64,000 nt of DNA, from assembly GCF_019393635.1 (NCBI RefSeq), contig NC_057864.1:477976617-478040616 (forward strand), written 5' to 3'. Within the stretch, counting starts at the first letter, position 1. Every line of letters begins with the position of its first letter. Below the pieces are notes generated by a model. That model saw only the letters and a program-made list of their open reading frames with translations. It was not told where the DNA came from and searched no databases. The position numbers were made by a program, and so were the translations under genes. Shown here piece after piece: positions 57,601-64,000 of this stretch. The DNA comes from Dromiciops gliroides. Its lineage: Eukaryota > Chordata > Mammalia > Microbiotheria > Microbiotheriidae.

Positions 57601-59041
57601 GACTAGCAATGACAGAGGATGACCTTGGAGTCAGGAGAGACTGGGCTGGAATCCTGGCTATGACCCTGGCTGTGTGACCCTCAAGAAGTCATCTCTCTCA
57701 AACCAAAGCAAGCTGGGAAAATTAGCTGGCCCAACCCCCACATTTTGGGGGGAAACAAATGAACAGAGGAGTTTAAGGGGGACAATTAAGTGGCCCCCTC
57801 CCTAATTGCATTTTAATCTGGCTCTGGGTCACTCATGTGTCTGGCACCTCTACACCAGGCCCCGACTTCTTGGCTCCCTCCTCTGGCAACACTGGCCAAG
57901 GTGGAGGTGGGGCCAGAGGCCAAACCAATGAGACTCCTGCTGTCAAGTCAAACTGCCTCAGGTAGAGGGATTACATCCATCAACATAGGAACTGTTAACT
58001 CTAAGGTCCGGGCACACAGACAGACACCCCCCCCCCAAATTCATTACCCATAACATCTCTGACAAATTCGGGAGGAGGTCTTGGAGCCCATTCATTAATT
58101 TTTTCTGGAATAGGAACGGTCTTGTCCTGCAAGGTTAAAACATGACACCAGATTAGACACCTGCAGCTCTAGACTGACTTCTGAAGATAACAAAAAGGTC
58201 TTCACAACTCACTGACCTTGCTCCTTGGAGCCCAGGCCCCCTCATTAAACTCCTCTCTGAATCTCGCCACTCGGAACACCTGGAGGGCTGGGGGGCCTCT
58301 CCTTCCACCTCAGGCCCAGCCCAGCAGCCTGACGCTGGGACACAAAAGGCCAGGGGAGCCACCATCGCGGCGCTCTAAGAGCCCACGGAGGTCGGATGAC
58401 TTTCACAGGCTCGTGGCTTTTAAAGACGGAAAAGGCCACAAAAGGTTTCTCTGACCAAGCCCCCCCAACTCCCAGGTGAGAGCACGGAGAGATGAGGTGA
58501 CTTGTCCAGGGTCACACGGGTGTTAAATGACGGCCTGGCCCCGAACCCACGTCCACCGGCTCCAGATCCCGAGCTTTCCCCTTACCCCTCCGCAGCCTCG
58601 TCCAGGCCCAACGTGCTTCCCGGCACAGGAATCCCCTCCGCGGCCTCCCCCAATGTAAAACTGACCCCTGACCTCCCCCGAGGAGGCCGGCCCGAGGCCA
58701 CAATCCCCTCTGGGCCTCCGACCACTAAGCGGACTCGCTAAAGTGAGCTCAGGGCTCCTTTACACTCACGCCCTGCTCCGGAGCCAGCCTGGCCCCCCAG
58801 GGCGAGGTCAGACCGGTGGGCTACCCCCCGGGCCCAGGACAATAAGGAGAAACGCCCCAGCGGCTGCTGCAGGGCCCGCGGCAGTTTGAAGGGAGGCAGC
58901 CCCGCCGCGCCTCACCGGGTTCTTCATGAGCCGCTCCAGCTTGAGCCGCTGCTCCTCGGCCGCGTTCTTGGGGATGACGAGCGGCTGCGGCTCCTTCTTG
59001 GGCCGCGGCGCCCGCACAGAGGACGACGCTGAGCTCGCCAT
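36989..59041 (-). CDS. PRKRIP1: PRKRIP1, PKR-interacting / spliceosomal protein
   Basis: Complete gene in six coding exons: 58916-59041, 58048-58126, 57208-57308, 53542-53627, 51162-51226 and 36989-37077. It encodes 181 aa (human 184), and every junction is GT-AG and keeps frame. Family knowledge: the protein binds double-stranded RNA and PKR, and sits in catalytic spliceosomes (C*/P) as a long helix contacting U2 snRNP. Seen: [59 protein letters not shown], a long Lys/Arg-rich helix at about residues 103-152 ([20 protein letters not shown]) and an acidic tail ending [10 protein letters not shown] (human ends PSFTMGR). It is nuclear. The last intron is 14 kb and holds most of the repeats. The start ATG has a strong Kozak context (GCCATGG) in a CpG island. 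Confidence 0.97.
37177..37324 (+). repeat. marsupial tRNA-related SINE
   Basis: Full length, poly(A) tail, target duplication AAAGTTCATGTC. Inserted about 100 bp upstream of the last PRKRIP1 exon, opposite to the gene. Confidence 0.93.
38264..38425 (+). repeat. marsupial tRNA-related SINE
   Basis: Full length with poly(A) then AG-repeat tail. Confidence 0.92.
41040..41195 (+). repeat. marsupial tRNA-related SINE
   Basis: Full length; flanks TCAAAGCCTCCGTGTCTTG / TCAAAGCCTCCGTCTTG are the target duplication. Confidence 0.93.
41311..41844 (+). repeat. direct duplication, copy A (with SINE)
   Basis: About 350 bp of sequence that matches 44494-44837, interrupted by a 174 bp SINE at 41546-41719. 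Flank is TTCATTATTTATAATACG at the left and GAAATGATGTC at the right, after which the copies diverge. About 6% substitutions between copies. Confidence 0.93.
41546..41719 (+). repeat. marsupial tRNA-related SINE inside duplication copy A
   Basis: Target duplication CAGTAAC at 41539-41545 and 41720-41726. The other copy of the duplication has the empty site, so both insertion limits are known exactly. Confidence 0.95.
42535..42745 (+). mobile_element. L1 3'UTR fragment
   Basis: Matches the L1 3' end (TATATAATCTCTATCAAATTG, a G-rich run, TTTACATGTAACTGAGAAAA) followed by an (ATT)n run at about 42709-42731. Confidence 0.75.
42984..43132 (-). repeat. marsupial tRNA-related SINE
   Basis: Reverse copy. 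GACCCTCCTTTGT occurs right after it (43133-43145) and again about 53 bp before it (42919-42931). Confidence 0.88.
44238..44310 (+). repeat. (GT)n microsatellite
   Basis: About 30 GT/AT steps, followed by a CG-rich alternating stretch up to about 44330. Confidence 0.95.
44494..44837 (+). repeat. direct duplication, copy B (empty SINE site)
   Basis: Second copy of the segment, about 3.2 kb away, with AACAGTCAGTAACAGACAC uninterrupted where copy A carries the SINE. Confidence 0.93.
46406..46551 (+). repeat. marsupial tRNA-related SINE
   Basis: Full length with poly(A) tail; target duplication AAAAATACTGTATT / AAAAATACTGGTATT. Confidence 0.93.
47150..47830 (+). mobile_element. old L1 3' fragment
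   Basis: Diverged version of the L1 ORF2 end: CAACCATTCTGGAAAGTAAT, CAGACCCTTTGACCCACTAC, GGAATACTGCTGGGCTGTAA. Many changes compared with the copies at 5080 and 55504, so it is older. Confidence 0.75.
50543..50795 (+). repeat. Mar1-type CORE-SINE
   Basis: From GGGCAGCTGGGTGGTACTG through GTAAACCACTCCAGTATC to CACAACTGAAACGAG. Confidence 0.8.
50863..51037 (+). repeat. marsupial tRNA-related SINE
   Basis: Full length; 16 bp target duplication AAAACACCCATGATGG on both sides. Ends about 125 bp downstream of PRKRIP1 exon 5, opposite to the gene. Confidence 0.93.
51162..51226 (-). CDS. PRKRIP1: PRKRIP1 coding exon 5
   Basis: 65 bp: completes Arg, then [17 protein letters not shown] to KKE plus the first base of Gly. 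Acceptor CCTTTCCAG, donor GTAGGT. It is too short to stand out as an ORF and was found by splice sites and similarity. Confidence 0.94.
51841..52400 (+). repeat. L2/MIR-like marsupial repeat
   Basis: Starts CATCATTTATTAAGCACCTA, then TCAGGGAGTTTACAATCCAA and TGGGGGAGACAACATGCA. The body resembles 21540-22060. Confidence 0.55.
53140..53378 (+). mobile_element. possible solo LTR of an endogenous retrovirus (fossil)
   Basis: A TATA-like stretch, a poly(A) signal within GAAAATAAAACTATT, a C/T-rich U5-like part and an end in GACA fit the 3' half of a gammaretrovirus-like LTR. The left end and a target duplication are not clear, and no internal viral sequence is present. Broken remnant, age unknown. 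Confidence 0.35.
53542..53627 (-). CDS. PRKRIP1: PRKRIP1 coding exon 4
   Basis: Acceptor CTTTGCAG, begins [15 protein letters not shown] and ends AKRRKK plus two bases of Arg; donor GTAAGA. Start of the basic helix. Confidence 0.95.
54030..54215 (+). repeat. MIR-like SINE
   Basis: Contains GAGTTCAAATCTGGCCTCAT and CTCATCTGTAAAATGGGAGT in MIR order. Confidence 0.72.
54334..54479 (+). repeat. marsupial tRNA-related SINE
   Basis: Full length with poly(A) tail; flanks AAAGGGTGCA / AAAAGGTGCA. Confidence 0.92.
54668..54696 (+). repeat. (CA)n microsatellite
   Basis: About 14 CA units after (CATA)n. Confidence 0.95.
55504..56300 (+). mobile_element. internally deleted L1 copy
   Basis: The left part matches the middle of L1 ORF2 ([19 protein letters not shown]). 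At about 55891 it jumps straight to the ORF2 end ([20 protein letters not shown]-like) and the 3'UTR, so the central reverse-transcriptase region is missing. Around 800 bp in all, with the L1 tail split by the SINE at 56318-56462. Confidence 0.85.
56318..56462 (-). repeat. marsupial tRNA-related SINE in L1 tail
   Basis: Reverse copy; target duplication AAATGCTTTAT (before 56302 and at about 56465). Confidence 0.92.
57208..57308 (-). CDS. PRKRIP1: PRKRIP1 coding exon 3
   Basis: Completes Gly, then [20 protein letters not shown] to DAMAEK; acceptor CTGCCCTAG, donor GTGAGT. The most conserved part of the family. Confidence 0.96.
58048..58126 (-). CDS. PRKRIP1: PRKRIP1 coding exon 2
   Basis: Acceptor AACCTTGCAG, begins [13 protein letters not shown] and ends VRDVM plus the first base of a split Gly codon; donor GTAATG. 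Confidence 0.95.
58916..59041 (-). CDS. PRKRIP1: PRKRIP1 coding exon 1
   Basis: 42 codons, [16 protein letters not shown] to LMKNP, donor GTGAGG. Almost identical to human over [21 protein letters not shown]. Confidence 0.96.
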
Positions 59042-59091
59042 GGCGCGGCCGGTCTTCCTTTGCCCGAGGCCGCAGGGCCGGCGGGTAGTGA

Positions 59092-59099
59092 TGACGTCA
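59092..59099. promoter_or_regulatory. CRE palindrome TGACGTCA
   Basis: Full CREB/ATF site 51 bp upstream of the PRKRIP1 start codon in its CpG island. Function is inferred from position and exact match. Confidence 0.5.
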
Positions 59100-59444
59100 A
59101 GCAGCGTGCTACCGCCCCCTTCCTTCCGCCTTTTCTTCCCTACGTGCCCCCGACGCGTTCACGTGTCCTAGCAACCAGGAAGGCCGGCGCTTGGGCCCCA
59201 CCCACACCCAGGTTGGAATTTCACTGGCTGGGCATGGTAGGGTGGGCGGGGCCATGCTCGTCCTACCAGACTGTTGGCTACCGAGCGTTTCCCTTTCAGC
59301 CGTTGTGGTTGGTGGGTGGACTCTGTCTGTCCCCGGGCTGTAAGCAGAGACTAAGACGAAGCTAGGGAACCTGGAGCTGGAGAAAATCTGGGCACGTGAC
59401 CTCCAAGAGGGTCCGCTCCGTTTCTTTCTTTCTTTTATTAAAAG

Positions 59445-59545
59445 AAAGCCGCTAGGTGGCGCAATACATCAGATCTGGCGACTGGAAGCCAGGAATTCAA
59501 ATTCAGCCTCTGACACTTAGGTGACTAATCTAGTCACTTAAGTCA
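59445..59545 (+). repeat. degenerate marsupial tRNA-related SINE
   Basis: GCCGCTAGGTGGCGCAATACA and AATTCAAATTCAGCCTCTGA identify an older copy. A short opposite-strand 5' end of the same family follows at about 59562-59602. Confidence 0.75.
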
Positions 59546-60777
59546 ATAAATAAACAGGCAAAAGACAGGACTGCCGCTTTATCCACTGTGCCTGGCTGCC
59601 CCCCTGGACACCAGTTTCTAAATGGTCTCTTGCTGAGAGAGTTAGAGAGAGACTAAGACTGTCTCTTCAGGAAGGTGGCAAATTCCCAAGAATCAGTAGA
59701 AAAGCCAAGGAGTAGCCTTGAGAGAGCTTCTGGACCACCCCAAAGAACTGTGGGAGACTAAGCCAAGAACTCTCGAAGTCCAGTCATTGACTTGATGCTC
59801 TCACATAAGAGAGGATCATTGAACTTAACTGCAAAGCATCATGGTTCTAAGGTGTAGAACCTCCCCTAACTCAGAACCTAAATTTGCTGGGAATTTCCCC
59901 TTGGTTGTCTTTTCCCTGTTTCCCTATTTGGTCTCAGGTTAGGGCTTTGCTATCTGACTTACAGTTCCTGCTCAGTCTATTCACAGAGTAATCAAATAGA
60001 TAGGAGCTTGAACTGTATTTATCCCCCTTACTGAAATCAAGTGACCTTTGCTTCCAGAGCTGAGTGAGATAAGCAAATTCAGATTGCGATTACCATCTTC
60101 TCATGCTCCTGTTCAGTTCTGGACCTGGCTCATCTTTCTCTTTAGTGCCCGTCCAAGATGTGTGTCCTGATGAACCAGCTCAAAAGCCTGGCCTTCCAAC
60201 TTCATGTATATAGTCTGAACAAGAGGTATTTTTCATTCATTTAGATTTTCATTAATGTATCATTTGACTGAGCTTTCAGAAATCATGGAACTCATTTGAG
60301 GAGACACTATAATGTTCTGGGGTTTGATGCAATCAGCACATCAGCATCCAGAATAGAAATGTCTGGAGGACTTCATCATTCCCCAAGCGCCCCCTCTTCC
60401 TTTGGGACCCCAACTACTCAGGATCTAAATTGGGCAGTGCTTTCTCTGCTTCCAAGATGGCTCTTGGCCCCCAACACCATCATTTTAACTCCAATGTTCT
60501 CCCATTAAGGCTGTATGATTTACAATCCTGGAACACCTTGATTTCTGAAGAATCAAAGTTGGGGATGACCCAAAGGGCAACAGAGAGGTACATAGCATGT
60601 GTAAGTAGGCTTTAGTATATTTCTAGCAAGTGACTTGCTTAAGGTCACACAAAGAATATGTAACCAAAATATCCCGTCTTCAGATGGTAAATCCAGTTCA
60701 CCTGCTTTAAGTGTGCTTAAAGCTAATACCTGGTGGTTGGTGGCTGGGGTTGAGGGGTAGAAGGAAGCCATGTTCTT

Positions 60778-60935
60778 TTTGTTTGTTTTTTTGTTTTTGT
60801 AGGGCTATGAGGGTTAAGTGACTTTCCCAGGGTCACACAGCTAGTAAGTATCAAGTGTCTGAGGCTGGATTTAAACTCAGGTCCTCCTGAATCCAGGGCC
60901 AGTGCTTTAGCCACTTTGCCACCTAGCTGCCCCAA
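60778..60935 (-). repeat. marsupial tRNA-related SINE
   Basis: Reverse copy with a T-rich left end and CACCTAGCTGCCCC at right. Confidence 0.92.
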
Positions 60936-61261
60936 GCTGTGTCCTTTTGCTAACCTGTGCCCACTAACCCAGCATAGCATTCAAGAATCACAGGAGATCA
61001 TGGGCCACAGAACCATGTCACTCAATGACATTGATGTAGATAATTGCTACCAATATACCAGGAAGTCTCCTTGGCTATTCTTAAATATTTTTTTGCCAGG
61101 GTCTGAAACAATGGCTGACATTGAACTCCCCCATTACAGATTCATTCTTTTGGATCTGAAAGGTTTTTCCTCTCCAAAAAGCCTTATGGAAATGCAAATA
61201 TTAGCCCTTGGATGGAGGAGCTGCCTTGGACTGGCTGGCCAGTCCTCAAGTAACAACTTAG

Positions 61262-61440
61262 CAGAGTCAGTAAACATGTATTAAGCACCTACTATATGCC
61301 AGGCACTGTGCACAGCACTAGGGATACACAGAAAGATGTAAATCAGCCCTTGCCCTCAAGGAGTTTCCAATCTAAGGGGGGAGGATACAGAAAAACCACC
61401 TGAAAAGGGGAGGAGTATGGAAGTCCCTCAGCTAGGGTAA
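61262..61440 (+). repeat. L2/MIR-like marsupial repeat
   Basis: ATGTATTAAGCACCTACTA, then GCCAGGCACTGTGCACAGC and CCCTCAAGGAGTTTCCAATC. Confidence 0.6.
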
Positions 61441-62989
61441 GAAATTATCAGAGCCCGGGATCCTAGGGCTAGAAGAGACCTCAGAGGCCAGAGAGGTCAG
61501 TCCTCTTAGTTTACAGAGCAGGAAACTGAGGCCAAGGAAGTGAAATGAGCTGTGAAGCCAGATCCTCTCTCCCTTTAAAAGCGGTGGGTTTTTTTAAATG
61601 ACACTCTATCACCCCCTGCTGGAGAATAGGGCGCAGGACCAGCCTTAGACTGGGCATCGGCAAACCTGGTTTGAATTCCAACCTACTAGCTCTGTGACTT
61701 TGGGGTGAGTCCCTGCCCTTCTCTGATGCTGTGCAGGTTCCTTTCCGTGAAAGGAGGGGGGTGGATGAGATGGCCCCTGCCATGTTGGGTGGAAAGGGAC
61801 TGCTGAGAAGTGCGCCAGGCAAGGTGGCCTGCAGGGGTTGGAATCAACCCTGACAAAACCACAGCTCTGTAAAGCATCAAATGAGCCCTGGCTTCCCACC
61901 CTCACCCACCTCCAGCCCTCGGACTTTGTGCACAGACAGTGAGGAATTAGAGGTGAAGCTTCCAGTCTCCCCCTTTCCTGCACTGATGCCTCCAGTAGAC
62001 CTGAGGCAGTGAGTGGGGAGGGCTCGGGGAAGGAGGATCTCCTCCCTGTCAGGCCCACTCCCTTCACTCTGGGCTGGGCCACCCTTCCCAAAGCCTAGGA
62101 GGCAGCCTGTGAATGCCAGGACCAGCTGAGGGACTCCCTGATACCTACATGGGGGATGTGAAACTGACATGGGCCAGCCTCCTTCCAGAGCAGGAAGTTT
62201 CTCCAGGACCTGATGAAAGAGCAGAAGCGATGGAGAAAAAGAAAGTCAGAAACTTCACTCTCCCTTTCAGCTCCTCCTCCCGGCACCCTGGCTTCAGCCT
62301 CCTCCCTTGCACCCTAGCCCACCTATCTGGTGTCCATTTGCTCAGGATCCCCCCTTCCTAGGCTGTTTTCTAAGAGACGGAGGTGTTCCCCTCTCAGGGG
62401 GATTTGGGGACAGAGAGAGCTAGGATAGTATCAGAGAAGGCCAGGACGTCCATGGGAGGGATGATTTCATTCTTCCTTTCCAAGGCTGACCCTCAAAGCA
62501 TCCTGCGACTTATGTGCCTGCCAGCTGATGATTGGCTACAAGCAGGCAACCTGGAGAAGGACAGAATCCTAAATTAACCCCTCCCCAGGGCTCCAATTAA
62601 TCCTAGGCTGGTCTGGATTCTGCCAGCAGAGGGCAGCAGAGCCTTGCCAGCTGCCATTCCCTGGGTAGCTTGTTTCAGGCACTCGGTGCCCCCTGGCACT
62701 CAGACCCCTGATGTCACAGTAGATGGGAACTAGTCACCCCATCCCTCCTCATAAAAATTCCACATTTTCACCCGCTGGCTCTTAGCCTTCTGAATCACCA
62801 GCTTCTTCTAATCAATATGCGTTGTATGAATGAATATGTAGGAATTTCATTAATCTCCTCTCCAGGAGATCTATGGGACAGGAGACCGGGATGGGGAGAT
62901 CTTAGCAGTCATTGAGTCTAGTTCCCTCATTTTACAGGTGAGGAAACAGGCTCAGAAAACAGCTATCTGGCTCTTTAACGATTAAAAAC

Positions 62990-63180
62990 CCTCTCTTATG
63001 CATTAACTCATTTTACCCTTACAGGGATTTGTGAGAAAAATACTATTATAATCCCCACTTTACAGATGGGGAAAATTGAGCCTGAGAGAAGAGACTTGCC
63101 CAAGACCCCACAGAGAGTTCCAGAGGAAGGATTTGAACCCAGATCTTCCTGGTCCTAGGTCCTTTACCATGCTGCCGGAT
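62990..63180 (-). repeat. MIR-like fragment
   Basis: CATTTTACCCTTACAGGGAT, CCCACTTTACAGATGGGGAA and GGATTTGAACCCAGATCTTC, the reverse of the MIR order. Confidence 0.68.
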
Positions 63181-63374
63181 GAAGCCCAGTTTCTTCAACT
63201 AGTCTTTAGAGAACATGGACTTTAGACTCTGCACCATCCTAGGGGCTTGTCCTTAACAGCAGGGATCTGGTTCCAGGAGCTTGGGGGCACTCAAAGTACT
63301 AGCTGAGAGTAGCATGCACAGGATCTTCTCCCCCTCCCCTAAGGCTGGCCCCTGAATGCTGTCAGTTCCATGCT

Positions 63375-63545
63375 TCATAGAGTTCCCAGCTCACAGAATA
63401 TCAGAGTTAAAAGGAGCTTCAAAGACCCCCTAGGCTGACCCCACCCCCTCATTTTCAAAAGGAAACTGAGGTCCAGAGAGGCCCAGGATCATATGAGTTA
63501 ACAGCCGAGCTGAAACTTGAACCTTGGTCTCTTGAGTACCAGGCT
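63375..63545 (-). repeat. MIR-like fragment
   Basis: TATCAGAGTTAAAAGGAGCT, GGAAACTGAGGTCCAGAGAG and the tail with CTTGAACCTTGGTCTC. A related fragment precedes it at 61440-61560. Confidence 0.62.
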
Positions 63546-64000
63546 GGTGGCCCTTTCCTCCACATTGTGCCTCTCCTGTTCAGACTCTGGCAGGATTTGG
63601 AAGCAACAGAGTTTGTTTCTGCCCCTGCCCTTCCTTTCTTGGCCTCCTTCACCCCACACTCAATGTCTTTTCTCTGCCTCGTGAAAGGTGCCCAGGCCCC
63701 TCGTGCTGCCCATATGCCTCACCTATCAGAGAAGAAAATCCTTAACAAACTGGTTCCCCCCTACCCTAGGTCCAGGGACAGAATGTGCCTCCCCTCAAAG
63801 GGGGCATGGGTCACATTTTAAGAGATGCTTGGGGAGGGAAATGCTGAGCTCTAGAGGCCATCAGCTGCCAAGTCTTGTTGCTCAGCTTTCACATATGCTC
63901 TCTCCAAGCCCTCCTTTCTAAATTCATAAAGTACTTTCTACCTGCTCAGGCCCTCCTTATTATACCTGTGCTTGTGTGCAGCTTATTTGTGTTGTGGATC

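Larger units (their letters stand above)
58480..59300. promoter_or_regulatory. CpG island, PRKRIP1 promoter
   Basis: GC-rich block with intact CpGs spanning PRKRIP1 exon 1. Upstream of the ATG there is a perfect palindromic CRE, TGACGTCA, at 59092-59099 and an X-box-like GTGTCCTAGCAACC at about 59162-59175, next to a CACGTG. Confidence 0.8.
59300..64000. other. spacer upstream of PRKRIP1
   Basis: Degenerate SINE pieces near 59445-59605, a SINE on minus at 60778-60935, an L2/MIR-like repeat at 61262-61440 and several MIR-like fragments (61440-61560, 62990-63180, 63375-63545). In human the next gene is SH2B2, whose 3' end would face this side; no SH2B2 exon is recognisable here. Confidence 0.65.

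Noticed and set aside
1853-60935. Many copies of a 150 bp repeat, which could look like a CRISPR-like or tandem array
   Set aside because: The copies are dispersed, in both orientations, with A-rich tails and different target duplications, so they are SINEs.
59300-64000. Expected 3' end of SH2B2
   Set aside because: Human synteny predicts it nearby, but I saw no SH2 domain or C-terminal SH2B2 coding sequence. It probably lies past the right edge.

Overview
This window is nuclear DNA from a marsupial. The evidence is the dense set of about 25 marsupial tRNA-related SINEs (5' end GGGGCAGCTAGGTGGCGCAG, B-box GAGTTCAAATCC, many with target-site duplications), Mar1-type CORE-SINEs, MIR-like SINEs and 5'-truncated L1 copies with the marsupial 3' end. 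Four ordinary vertebrate genes lie among them. I cannot fix the species.

The genes match the human 7q22.1 neighbourhood SH2B2-PRKRIP1-ORAI2-ALKBH4-LRWD1, read in the opposite direction. From left to right: LRWD1 (minus; coding exons 1-6 and the start of exon 7, with the WD40 half beyond base 1); ALKBH4 (plus; complete, 3 exons, 309 aa); ORAI2 (minus; complete coding region in 2 exons, 256 aa, plus a probable non-coding first exon in a CpG island); and PRKRIP1 (minus; complete, 6 exons, 181 aa). The exon models come from splice sites read by eye, agree in phase at every junction, and give proteins within a few residues of the human lengths as I recall them.

Layout: 1-8967 LRWD1; 8968-9290 head-to-head LRWD1/ALKBH4 promoter in a CpG island; 9291-12545 ALKBH4; 12546-15370 tail-to-tail spacer; 15371-18897 probable long ORAI2 3'UTR; 18898-29500 ORAI2; 29500-36540 spacer rich in repeats; about 36541-59041 PRKRIP1, including a 14 kb last intron; 59042-64000 PRKRIP1 promoter and upstream spacer. 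No SH2B2 exon is visible before the window ends.

The four proteins do unrelated jobs: origin/heterochromatin binding (LRWD1), Fe(II)/2-oxoglutarate demethylation (ALKBH4), store-operated calcium entry (ORAI2) and a spliceosome/PKR-binding protein (PRKRIP1). They share a neighbourhood, not a pathway, except that LRWD1 and ALKBH4 share one divergent promoter.

I found no undescribed biological system. The most unusual structures are a roughly 160 bp, about 95% identical inverted duplication around a 0.96 kb loop in the ORAI2 intron, and a roughly 340 bp direct duplication in the last PRKRIP1 intron in which one copy carries a SINE and the other keeps the empty site. Lesser items are an internally deleted L1, nested retroposons with clean target duplications, a degenerate minisatellite near the ORAI2 promoter, and a Z-DNA-prone tract abutting the first LRWD1 splice donor.
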